From positions 1 to 19,169 of the forward strand of contig JAZUAN010000015.1 in the NCBI GenBank assembly GCA_045638005.1: a DNA stretch of 19,169 nucleotides, read 5' to 3'. The notes beneath the pieces are model-generated. The model made no database searches and was not told where the DNA came from. It saw only the letters and a list, made by a program, of their open reading frames with translations. The position numbers were made by a program, and so were the translations under genes. The DNA is from URNF01 sp045638005. GTDB taxonomy: Bacteria > Bacillota > Clostridia > Oscillospirales > Acutalibacteraceae. Below, in pieces: positions 6,472-14,234 of the stretch. Within the stretch, counting starts at the first letter, position 1. Each line of letters starts with the position of its first letter.

Positions 6472-8408
6472 ATCTCACCTGTTTCATCTTCCGGCAAAAC
6501 CTCCGGCGTTCCCTCCATCATCTTTTTGAAGGTTTCGCCGTCCATCTTTTCGTTTTCTAACAGATATTCTGCAACCAGTTGCAGTTTATCCATGTGTTCG
6601 GAAAGCTTGGCTTTGGCATTGTTGTATGCATCGGTGATGATCTTCTCGATCTCACCGTCAATACGCGCGGCAATTTCCTCAGAATAATTGCGGGTGCGAC
6701 CAAAGTCGCGACCGAGGAAAATTTCATCCGAATCGGAAGAACCGAACATGATCGGACCAAGTGTTTCGCTCATGCCGTATCTGGTAACCATGTTGCGCGC
6801 TGTTTCGGTAGCACGCTCAATATCGTTGGAAGCACCGGTGGAAATATCATTGAGCGTCAATGCTTCCGCCACACGTCCACCAAGTAAAATCTGCAAGTCT
6901 TCCAGCATTTCCTTTTTAGAGCGGTAAGAACGATCGTGTTCCGGCAGGCTCATAGTAAAGCCGCCCGCCATACCGCGCGGAACAATGGAGATCTGATGCA
7001 CGGGATCCTGTGTAGGACAGAAATAGGTCACCACCGCATGTCCGGCTTCGTGGAATGCAGTAAGTTTTCTTTCCTCATCAGTTTGTTTATGGCTCTTTTT
7101 CTCGGTACCGACCACCACCTTAATGGTGGCTTCCTCTATCTCCTCCATAGTGATTGCATGCTGGGATTTGCGGGCGGTCAGCAACGCTGCCTCATTGAGG
7201 AGATTTTCGAGATCCGCACCGGTAAAACCGGCAGTGGACTTCGCAACCGTAGCCAGCTCCACATCGGGTGCAAGCGGCTTACCCTTTGCGTGCACCTTCA
7301 AGATCTCTTCTCTACCCTTTACATCGGGATAATTCACAACAACCTGTCTGTCAAAGCGACCGGGACGCAGCAAGGCGTGGTCCAAAACATCCGGACGGTT
7401 GGTAGCGGCAATCATAATGATGCCTTCATTGGCGCCAAAACCGTCCATTTCCACCAATAACTGGTTGAGAGTCTGCTCTCTTTCATCGTGACCGCCGCCA
7501 AGACCGGTACCTCTTTGTCTGCCGACGGCGTCAATCTCGTCAATGAAAATAATGCAGGGTGCGTTTTTCTTGGCCTGTTCAAACAAATCACGCACACGAG
7601 ATGCACCGACACCAACGTACATTTCCACGAAATCAGAGCCGGAAATGGAGAAGAACGGCACACCAGCCTCCCCTGCCACCGCACGAGCAAGCAAGGTCTT
7701 ACCAGTACCGGGAGGGCCAACGAGCAATACGCCCTTGGGTACGCGCGCACCAAGATCCTGAAACTTCTTAGGTGCTTTAAGGAATTCCACCATTTCGCTG
7801 AGTTCTTCTTTTTCCTCATCTGCACCGGCTACATCTTCAAAGGTGGTTCTGCGCTGATTTTCCGCAGAATTCTTCAAACGCATTTTGCCGAAGCCCATCA
7901 TCTTAGAACCATCCATACCCGACAGCGAGCGGCGCATCATGAAGAACATCAAAATGAAGAAAATAATAATCATCGCAGTGGGCAGCAGATTATATATCCA
8001 AGACACCTGCTGCACCGGTTTATAATCATATTTTACATCATTATTAACATCACCATCACGGTTTGCTTCATCCACAAGAGGTGTTACCACATTGACAAAG
8101 AGGCCAACGTCGGGAACTTTATATACCAAAATATCTTTTTCGTTCACGGTGCTATCTTTATTAACATCCGTGCGATACTGCTCCCGCAAGGTCAACTTTA
8201 AAGTCCCTTTGCCTAAATCCAAAGAGAACTCCTCAACCTGGTTCTTTTCAAAATACGCGATATACTCAGAATACTTCATCGCATCCGCTTTTGCTGCGTT
8301 GCCGTTACCGCCAAGCATCATCCAAAGCAACACAAAAAATGCTAGCGGAAGCGCAACCATCAACAGAATACTGAGTGCGGATCTCCCGCCGTTGTTCTTA
8401 GGTTCCAC
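6468..8408 (-). CDS. ftsH: ATP-dependent zinc metalloprotease FtsH
   Basis: FtsH is a membrane-anchored hexameric AAA+ protease that extracts and degrades membrane proteins and some unstable soluble ones. Visible parts, approximate numbering: transmembrane helix 1 at 15-35; an external domain at about 45-135 containing a DVNKDSTVNEKD stretch; transmembrane helix 2 at 140-160; Walker A GPPGTGKT at 231-238; Walker B IIFIDEID at 286-293; second region of homology ending RPGRFDRQ; and the zinc site HEAGH at 453-457, with the third ligand in NDIERAT. At about 646 residues it is full length. AAGGAG sits only 2 nt before an ATG at 8414 but 8 nt before an in-frame GTG at 8408, so I prefer GTG. It is the last gene of the rnjA-ftsH run, 42 bases after hpt. 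Confidence 0.97.
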   Translation of the reverse strand: MEPKNNGGRSALSILLMVALPLAFFVLLWMMLGGNGNAAKADAMKYSEYIAYFEKNQVEEFSLDLGKGTLKLTLREQYRTDVNKDSTVNEKDILVYKVPDVGLFVNVVTPLVDEANRDGDVNNDVKYDYKPVQQVSWIYNLLPTAMIIIFFILMFFMMRRSLSGMDGSKMMGFGKMRLKNSAENQRRTTFEDVAGADEEKEELSEMVEFLKAPKKFQDLGARVPKGVLLVGPPGTGKTLLARAVAGEAGVPFFSISGSDFVEMYVGVGASRVRDLFEQAKKNAPCIIFIDEIDAVGRQRGTGLGGGHDEREQTLNQLLVEMDGFGANEGIIMIAATNRPDVLDHALLRPGRFDRQVVVNYPDVKGREEILKVHAKGKPLAPDVELATVAKSTAGFTGADLENLLNEAALLTARKSQHAITMEEIEEATIKVVVGTEKKSHKQTDEERKLTAFHEAGHAVVTYFCPTQDPVHQISIVPRGMAGGFTMSLPEHDRSYRSKKEMLEDLQILLGGRVAEALTLNDISTGASNDIERATETARNMVTRYGMSETLGPIMFGSSDSDEIFLGRDFGRTRNYSEEIAARIDGEIEKIITDAYNNAKAKLSEHMDKLQLVAEYLLENEKMDGETFKKMMEGTPEVLPEDETGEI

Positions 8409-8450
8409 GATCATAGCTCCTTTTTGTTTTCTCCGAAGAAAACAGGTAAA

Positions 8451-8996
8451 TTATTTTTGATATATTTCCGGTTTTAAAACGCCGATATACGGCAGATTGC
8501 GATATAACTCCGCATAATCCAAGCCGTAACCGACAATAAATTTATCATCTACTTTTGCGCCGATATAATCCGCATATACATCCGCTTTGCGCCGCTCCGG
8601 CTTATCGAGCAAGGTGCAAAGACGAATACTGGCAGGATTACGCGCAGAAAGCGTTTTTAAGAGGAAGGAAAGTGTATTGCCCGAGTCCAGAATATCCTCT
8701 ACAACCAAAATATCTTTTCCCTCGAGCGATTGATCCAAATCCTTTAAAATACGCACTTCACCCGAGCTTGTAGTGCCGTTACCATAACTGGAAACAGACA
8801 AAAAGTCAATCGCGCACGGTATTTCCAATTGACGCATCAGATCTGCCATAAAAACCAAAGAACCTTTCAGCACGCTGACCAGCAGCAAGTTCTTTTCCTT
8901 ATAATCTTCGTTGATCTGTTTTGCGATGCGAGCGGTGATCTCCGCCAAATCTTCCTCACTAAAAAGGATTTCCTCAACATCATTATGTATACTCAC
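8451..8996 (-). CDS. hpt: Hypoxanthine phosphoribosyltransferase
   Basis: The enzyme salvages hypoxanthine, and usually guanine, to IMP and GMP using PRPP in the cytoplasm. With the start at GTG 8996 the protein has 181 residues, the family norm. The LKGS loop (43-46) and the PRPP-binding motif ILVVEDILDSGNTL (96-109) are clear, followed by LLDKPERR and the VGYGLDYAELYRNLPYIGVL end. The longer frame to 9059 would add 21 residues unlike the family. TGAGGAGG lies 9 nt before GTG 8996, inside the 3' end of tilS. The coding regions overlap by 14 bases, which suggests translational coupling. The tilS-hpt-ftsH order is classic for Firmicutes. Confidence 0.96.
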   Translation of the reverse strand: MSIHNDVEEILFSEEDLAEITARIAKQINEDYKEKNLLLVSVLKGSLVFMADLMRQLEIPCAIDFLSVSSYGNGTTSSGEVRILKDLDQSLEGKDILVVEDILDSGNTLSFLLKTLSARNPASIRLCTLLDKPERRKADVYADYIGAKVDDKFIVGYGLDYAELYRNLPYIGVLKPEIYQK

Positions 8997-10380
8997 AGCT
9001 TTTTTCCTCCTCAAAATCATCTGCCGGCCACAGCAAAAACACCCGTTTTGTTGTATCATCCAATTTTACGCGGTCATCACACGAAAAACCGACCAGCAGG
9101 ACAATTCCGTTTTCATCACAAACGATCGGCGTTTGGGCACGCTGTTCGGATGGCACCTTTTTTTCATTAAAAAATTTTTTCAGTGTTTTACCTACACCGC
9201 TCACCGGATGGAACGTATCCCCCGCTTTGCGTTGCCGCACTGTGAGGCTATGGGTTATTTTATCATAGTCACATGCAAATTTTAAGACATTTTTGTAAAC
9301 TTTCCGTTTTTGCATATATTCCGCAAGCGATAAACATAGCGGCATATACCGCCGTCCCGCTATTTCAAGCATCTGCCCCATCTGAATGGGCGCTTCAAAA
9401 TACGGAATTTCCGTCATGGATTTTGTGTTTTCTATCTTCAAAACATTTTGGTCAACACAAACATACACACCGTCCGGCACCTGAACGGCACCATTACCGG
9501 AGAGCAATGCGTTTTCGGCAATAGCGATATGTTTTTCACCGCAATCGCCGCCTGCATTTTCCATCAGCGCCTTTAAAGCACGTTTTCTGAGCGGCGGCGC
9601 GGCTTGTAACAAAACCGTACGGTCGTATTCGCCGCTTTTCCGAAGCGATTTTGACAACAATTCATCCGTCAAAGTCTCCAATAGCGCATCCTCTTCCCGC
9701 ATAAGTGCCGTAAGGCGGGTACATGCCGCAACTACCTGCGGATTGATGGCTTTTAACTGCGGAATCACCATATGCCGAATACGGTTACGGCTGTATGCCA
9801 CATCTGTATTGGTGCTGTCATTGACAAAAGGAATCTCTCTTTGCGCACAGTAGGTTTCTATCTCAGCGCGACTGCAGGTAAGTAATGGGCGGATAATACC
9901 GTCGTTTTCCATCGGAATACCGCAAAGTCCATGCAGTCCGCTGCCTCTTATAATGTGTAACAGCACCGTTTCCAAATTGTCGTCAGCGTTATGTGCGGTA
10001 GCGACATACCGATACCCATATTTGTCGCGCAAGCTGCTAAAAAAAGCATATCGGATGCGGCGTCCTGCTTGTTCAATGGTCTCCCCTTGTAACGCTTCCG
10101 CTTTAACATCTGCACGCAATATTTCCAAAGGAATACCCATCTTGGCGCATTGCTGTTCCACAAATTCAGTGTCACGATCCGCCTCTGCTCCACGTAACCC
10201 ATGATGAACATGTGCAGCAAGCAGACAAAACGGTGTGTCTTGTCGTGCAGTTTGCAGCGCGTACAGTAGCGCCATTGAATCAGCACCACCGGATACAGCC
10301 GCAATTACGCCGTCAGTAGATCGCAAAGACAGATTAAGCAAATACGCTTGTACGGTCTTTTCAAGAAAAGTGTCTTCCAT
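8983..10380 (-). CDS. tilS: tRNA(Ile)-lysidine synthetase
   Basis: TilS attaches lysine to C34 of the CAU anticodon of tRNA-Ile2, using ATP, so that it reads AUA and is charged with Ile rather than Met. The protein has 465 residues. The PP-loop SGGADS is at 30-35, AHVHHGLRG follows, and AHNADDNLET (129-138) and the DSTNTDVAYSRNRIRH segment (188-203) are characteristic of the N-terminal adenylation domain. The C-terminal domain contains RKAGDTFHPVSGVGKTLKKFF. ATG 10380 begins 6 bases after the dnaB stop; GGGAGG lies within the end of dnaB. The likely substrate gene, a CAT tRNA, is at 191-267. Confidence 0.96.
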   Translation of the reverse strand: MEDTFLEKTVQAYLLNLSLRSTDGVIAAVSGGADSMALLYALQTARQDTPFCLLAAHVHHGLRGAEADRDTEFVEQQCAKMGIPLEILRADVKAEALQGETIEQAGRRIRYAFFSSLRDKYGYRYVATAHNADDNLETVLLHIIRGSGLHGLCGIPMENDGIIRPLLTCSRAEIETYCAQREIPFVNDSTNTDVAYSRNRIRHMVIPQLKAINPQVVAACTRLTALMREEDALLETLTDELLSKSLRKSGEYDRTVLLQAAPPLRKRALKALMENAGGDCGEKHIAIAENALLSGNGAVQVPDGVYVCVDQNVLKIENTKSMTEIPYFEAPIQMGQMLEIAGRRYMPLCLSLAEYMQKRKVYKNVLKFACDYDKITHSLTVRQRKAGDTFHPVSGVGKTLKKFFNEKKVPSEQRAQTPIVCDENGIVLLVGFSCDDRVKLDDTTKRVFLLWPADDFEEEKSCEYT

Positions 10381-10386
10381 ATACCC

Positions 10387-11751
10387 TTATCCCTCCCGGC
10401 GATTTTCCACCGCCAGGAACTGCGTAAATTCACCCTGCCACGCCAGCGGCACGGTGCCAAGTTCGCCGTGACGGTTTTTCGCCACGATAATCTCAGAGGT
10501 GTTTTGAGAAACAGCAGAAGGATCCTCCTGCTGGCTGCTGTAATAGCCTTCACGATAGATAAACAGTACCTGGTCAGCATCCTGCTCGATAGAACCTGAT
10601 TCACGCAGGTCGGACAAGCCGGGTCTGTGACTGCCACCCTGTTTTTCGGGGGCACGAGACAGCTGTGCCGCCACCATAATCGGCACATCTAATTCTTTTG
10701 CCATGATTTTGAGACTTCTTGTAATTTCGCTGACCTCTTGTGCACGGTTATCGGATTTCTTGGCGCTATGCATCAACTGCAAGTAGTCGACCACCACAAA
10801 CCCAAGGTTTTTCACTCGGCGCAAACGTGCTTTCATTTCCGGAACGGTGATATCTGCGGTTTCATCCAGATAGATCGGCGCTTTACAAAGCGCACTGGAC
10901 GCGGTCGCAATGCGGGTCCATTCATCAGCAGACAGCGTGCCGGTACGCAGATTTTTACTGGGCACCCGCGCTTCGGAAGAGAGCAAACGATTTACCATCT
11001 GCTCGCGGGACATTTCCAAGTTAAAAATTGCTACTGTGCGATTTTGCTGCACCGCCACGTTGCGAGCAATATTCAAAATGAAACTTGTTTTACCCATACC
11101 GGGACGCGCACCGACAATGATCAGGTCAGAACGGTTAAGGCCGGTGGTGATAGAGTCCAGCGTAGAAATACCGCTGGGAATACCCACGTATTTATCCCTT
11201 TCACTCGAATTGAGTTTGGTATACATTTCATAGTTACTGGCAATAACATCTCTGATATGCACAAGACCGCCCGTTTGCTTTCCTTGGCGGATAGCATAGA
11301 TCTTTTGCTCAGCAGATTCAAGCAGATCGTCTGCCTCGGCAGACGGATCCATCGCATCGCTGATGATCTCGCGAGAGGCTAAAATTAATTGCCTCGCATC
11401 AAATTTTTCACGCACAATCTTGATATAGTTGGGCAAATTCGGGATAAACGGCACCGTTTGTGCCAATTTCAGCAAATATGCCTTACCTTCCTCACCGGCA
11501 AAAAAGCCCTGCGATTTCAGCGCTTCCAACACGGTTACGAAATCAATAGTACGGTTTTCATTCATCTTCTCGCTCATCACGCGATAGATGGATTGATGCT
11601 CCGGTAAATAGAAATGCTCTGCGCGCAGCGCATCCGCCACATCATTGATACAATGCGGCTCTACCAAAATAGCTCCAAGGACCGCTTGCTCCGCTTCCAA
11701 ACTATACGGCAGTCCTAAGCCGTCTCCGGTATGTAAAGTTTCCTCCGCCAT
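10387..11751 (-). CDS. dnaB: Replicative DNA helicase DnaB
   Basis: This is the hexameric 5'-3' helicase that unwinds DNA at the replication fork (named dnaC in Bacillus subtilis). At 454 residues it is full length. The N-terminal primase-binding helical domain begins PYSLEAEQAVLGAIL (15-29). The RecA-like domain contains the DnaB loop GIPSGISTLDSITTGL (190-205), Walker A GARPGMGKT (214-222), and later VVVDYLQLM and SDLRESGSIEQDAD. No intein interrupts Walker A or the later motifs. GGGAGG lies 8-9 nt before ATG 11751. It follows rplI after 28 bases, the usual gdpP-rplI-dnaB order of Firmicutes. Confidence 0.97.
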   Translation of the reverse strand: MAEETLHTGDGLGLPYSLEAEQAVLGAILVEPHCINDVADALRAEHFYLPEHQSIYRVMSEKMNENRTIDFVTVLEALKSQGFFAGEEGKAYLLKLAQTVPFIPNLPNYIKIVREKFDARQLILASREIISDAMDPSAEADDLLESAEQKIYAIRQGKQTGGLVHIRDVIASNYEMYTKLNSSERDKYVGIPSGISTLDSITTGLNRSDLIIVGARPGMGKTSFILNIARNVAVQQNRTVAIFNLEMSREQMVNRLLSSEARVPSKNLRTGTLSADEWTRIATASSALCKAPIYLDETADITVPEMKARLRRVKNLGFVVVDYLQLMHSAKKSDNRAQEVSEITRSLKIMAKELDVPIMVAAQLSRAPEKQGGSHRPGLSDLRESGSIEQDADQVLFIYREGYYSSQQEDPSAVSQNTSEIIVAKNRHGELGTVPLAWQGEFTQFLAVENRREG

Positions 11752-11779
11752 GCCGGTTACCTCCCTAAAAATCCATAAG

Positions 11780-12220
11780 TTACTCGGTCACGCTGACCGT
11801 AATCTTTGCAACAACGCCGGGGTGCAATTTTATCTCCACTTCAAAGTCGCCGTATGCTTTAATATCACTCATAACGATTTTACGCTTGTCCAGTTCAAGA
11901 CCAAAACGCTTATTCAGTTCCTCTGCGATCTCTTTACTGGTCACCGAGCCGAATAATTTGCCGTTTTGACCCGCTTTGGCATGAATGGTAAGACCCTGCC
12001 CTTGCAGCTGTTTTTTGGCATCCTCGGCCTTTTGTTTAAGCTGCGCGGCATGGTACTTCACCGATTCCTCTTTATTGCGAAACTCATTCATCGCCTGTGC
12101 ATCCGCTTCGATTGCAAGATTGCGCGGGAATAGAAAGTTTCTCGCATACCCGTCAGAAACAGAAACGAGTTCTCCCGCTTTTCCCTGTCCCTTCACATCC
12201 TGCTTCAAAATAACCTTCAT
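11780..12220 (-). CDS. rplI: 50S ribosomal protein bL9
   Basis: bL9 binds 23S rRNA near the base of the L1 stalk and helps keep the reading frame. The protein has 146 residues, about the usual size. The N-terminal RNA-binding domain starts MKVILKQDVKGQGKAGELV and contains the signature region DGYARNFLFPRNLAIEA (23-39). A long charged helix (about 40-75) links it to the C-terminal domain, which contains GKLFGSVTSKEIAEEL. GAAAGGATG upstream of the ATG is a modest ribosome binding site. It sits between gdpP (21 bases upstream) and dnaB. Confidence 0.97.
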   Translation of the reverse strand: MKVILKQDVKGQGKAGELVSVSDGYARNFLFPRNLAIEADAQAMNEFRNKEESVKYHAAQLKQKAEDAKKQLQGQGLTIHAKAGQNGKLFGSVTSKEIAEELNKRFGLELDKRKIVMSDIKAYGDFEVEIKLHPGVVAKITVSVTE

Positions 12221-12241
12221 CTATATCATCCTTTCAGAAAA

Positions 12242-14209
12242 TTAAGTTGTTTTTTTCTCTTTCTGTAAATACGAGTCAATAGCACCTCTTAATTGGGCGG
12301 TTGCCATATCTATATCTGCATCTTTGAGGAAAGCACCCGCCATTGTAAGATGTCCACCACCGCCGAGCGTTTCCATAATTATCTGCACATTGACATCCCC
12401 CATCGACCGTGCGGAGAAGTTCACACCGCGGTCGGTTTGGATCAACGTGAATGACGCGGTAACTCCGCGTATGGTAAGCAATTCATTCGCAGCCTGGGAA
12501 GCCGCAATACGGCTATCGCTGCCATTTCCGCTATCGGATGAGATAGCCATGCCTTTGTAAATAGTCGCGCCCGAAACAAGCGTGGACTTTTTACGATACA
12601 GCTCCATGCTGGCAGCAAACAAGCTTTGTACTTGCACGGTATCAGCACCCAGCCGCCGCAGATAAGCAGCCGCCTCAAAGGTGCGTGCACCGGCTTTGAG
12701 CACAAAATTGCGGGTATCCAAGATAATACCGGCAAGTAATGCTTCCGCCTCGATTTTTGCGGGAGCGGGGTCCCCCATATATTGCAGCAACTCAGCTACC
12801 ATTTCCGATGCAGAAGATGCGGTAGGCTCATGGTAGAAAAGCACAGCGTTGTCGATAGCATCCACCATGCGGCGATGATGATCAATTACCGCTATCATTT
12901 GCGCTTTTTGCAGCAACTGCGGCGCCTCTACCCGCTCAGGATGATGCGTATCGGTGATAATCAACAGCGTGTCGGAATCAATGAGCATCTCGGCATCCGA
13001 CACTTCGAGGAACAAGGTTTTATCTACCTTTTCCAGATAAGTGACCATTTCTTTTGCAAGTGTCTGTTCCTTCTCAACAACAACATAGGCACTCTTGCCG
13101 CGTTTGCGTACGCTCATAGCAAGTGCAGCACCGGAGCCAACGCTATCCATATCGGAAAAGGCGTGTCCCATGATCAGCACTTTACTGCTGTTTTGGATAA
13201 GCTCGGACAAAGCGGATGCCACCATGCGAGTACGCACCTTTGTGCGGCGTTCCACGCCCTTGGACACACCTCCGTAAAAATCAAATCCGTTTTTGGTTTT
13301 AATTGCGGCTTGGTCACCACCGCGCCCCAACGCCATTTCCAGCGCATGCGCAGAAGTTTTGGCTGCATTTGCCACCGTCTTCCCCTGCCCCACACCAATG
13401 GATAAGGTAATATGGTTATGTACACCACCCGGCATATTACGCACCATATCAAGAATTTGAAAACGCCCACGGATCATTTCTTCCAAATGACGTTTTTCGG
13501 TAATGATCAAGAAACGGTCACTGCCGTATTTCTGCAGCAGCGCGACGCCCTTGCCCAACCATTCCTCCAACATTGCTTCCACTTCGCCCGACAAACGCGC
13601 ACGCTCTCTGCTGCGTACATCGGCAGGCAGTTCTTCCAAATTATCAATGAAAACAGTCAACACCACCGGACGGGTGGCGGTATATTCTTCTGCGATTTCT
13701 TTGAGACTTGTGTTATCCACATAGTAAAGCAAGACAAGATCGGTGTCCTCGTCCCCCTGCACCGAGCTGACGTACACATTGTATTTTTTGCGTGCATACA
13801 TAACATCCAGTGTTTTCTTTTTGCGGATATCGGCAACGGTATATCCACCAGTGATATCAGAAAGCGAAGTACCATAGGCTTCTCTACCCTCTAGTATCTG
13901 GTTGCGAAAATCGTCGTTATACCAAAGTACAGTCCCGTCGGAAGATCCCACTACCACCGGCAGTGGGAAATGTGACAGCGCCATGCGGTCTTCACGGCTG
14001 AGCTGTTCTGCGATATGAGAAAGATAATTCTTAAACGCATATTGTGCACGCACACCGGAAACAATCACGGCGATCGCCAAAATGACCGTTACTGCGGCGC
14101 TGATATAAAACAAGCGGCGATCTACAAACCATGCCGCTGCTGTATACAGCACTAACAATATGAGCATCACATAAGAAAGCAAATTCGTATATGAATGAGT
14201 TTTCTTCAA
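12242..14209 (-). CDS. gdpP: Cyclic-di-AMP phosphodiesterase GdpP (YybT)
   Basis: GdpP is a membrane enzyme that hydrolyses c-di-AMP to pApA and so influences wall, potassium and stress physiology. Two transmembrane helices fill about residues 8-52. A PAS-like domain follows (PLPVVVGSSDGTVLWYND). The GGDEF domain is degenerate (YGSDRF near 228-233), as in the family. The C-terminal DHH/DHHA1 phosphodiesterase shows GHAFSDMDSVG (348-358), TDTHHPERV, the DHH triad at 443-445, ILDTRNF and the late GGGGHLTMAGA. I chose TTG 14209 because AAGGAGGGG precedes it with correct spacing, giving 655 residues, the usual size; the longer frame to 14242 overlaps rnjA. It is followed by rplI and dnaB. Confidence 0.96.
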   Translation of the reverse strand: MKKTHSYTNLLSYVMLILLVLYTAAAWFVDRRLFYISAAVTVILAIAVIVSGVRAQYAFKNYLSHIAEQLSREDRMALSHFPLPVVVGSSDGTVLWYNDDFRNQILEGREAYGTSLSDITGGYTVADIRKKKTLDVMYARKKYNVYVSSVQGDEDTDLVLLYYVDNTSLKEIAEEYTATRPVVLTVFIDNLEELPADVRSRERARLSGEVEAMLEEWLGKGVALLQKYGSDRFLIITEKRHLEEMIRGRFQILDMVRNMPGGVHNHITLSIGVGQGKTVANAAKTSAHALEMALGRGGDQAAIKTKNGFDFYGGVSKGVERRTKVRTRMVASALSELIQNSSKVLIMGHAFSDMDSVGSGAALAMSVRKRGKSAYVVVEKEQTLAKEMVTYLEKVDKTLFLEVSDAEMLIDSDTLLIITDTHHPERVEAPQLLQKAQMIAVIDHHRRMVDAIDNAVLFYHEPTASSASEMVAELLQYMGDPAPAKIEAEALLAGIILDTRNFVLKAGARTFEAAAYLRRLGADTVQVQSLFAASMELYRKKSTLVSGATIYKGMAISSDSGNGSDSRIAASQAANELLTIRGVTASFTLIQTDRGVNFSARSMGDVNVQIIMETLGGGGHLTMAGAFLKDADIDMATAQLRGAIDSYLQKEKKTT

Positions 14210-14234
14210 AGATACCCCTCCTTCAAAAATGAGG

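Noticed and set aside
6103..6687. A 194-residue plus-strand frame across the small membrane gene and the end of ftsH
   Set aside because: It begins in the terminator stem, overlaps two supported minus-strand genes, and has a composition typical of an antisense frame.
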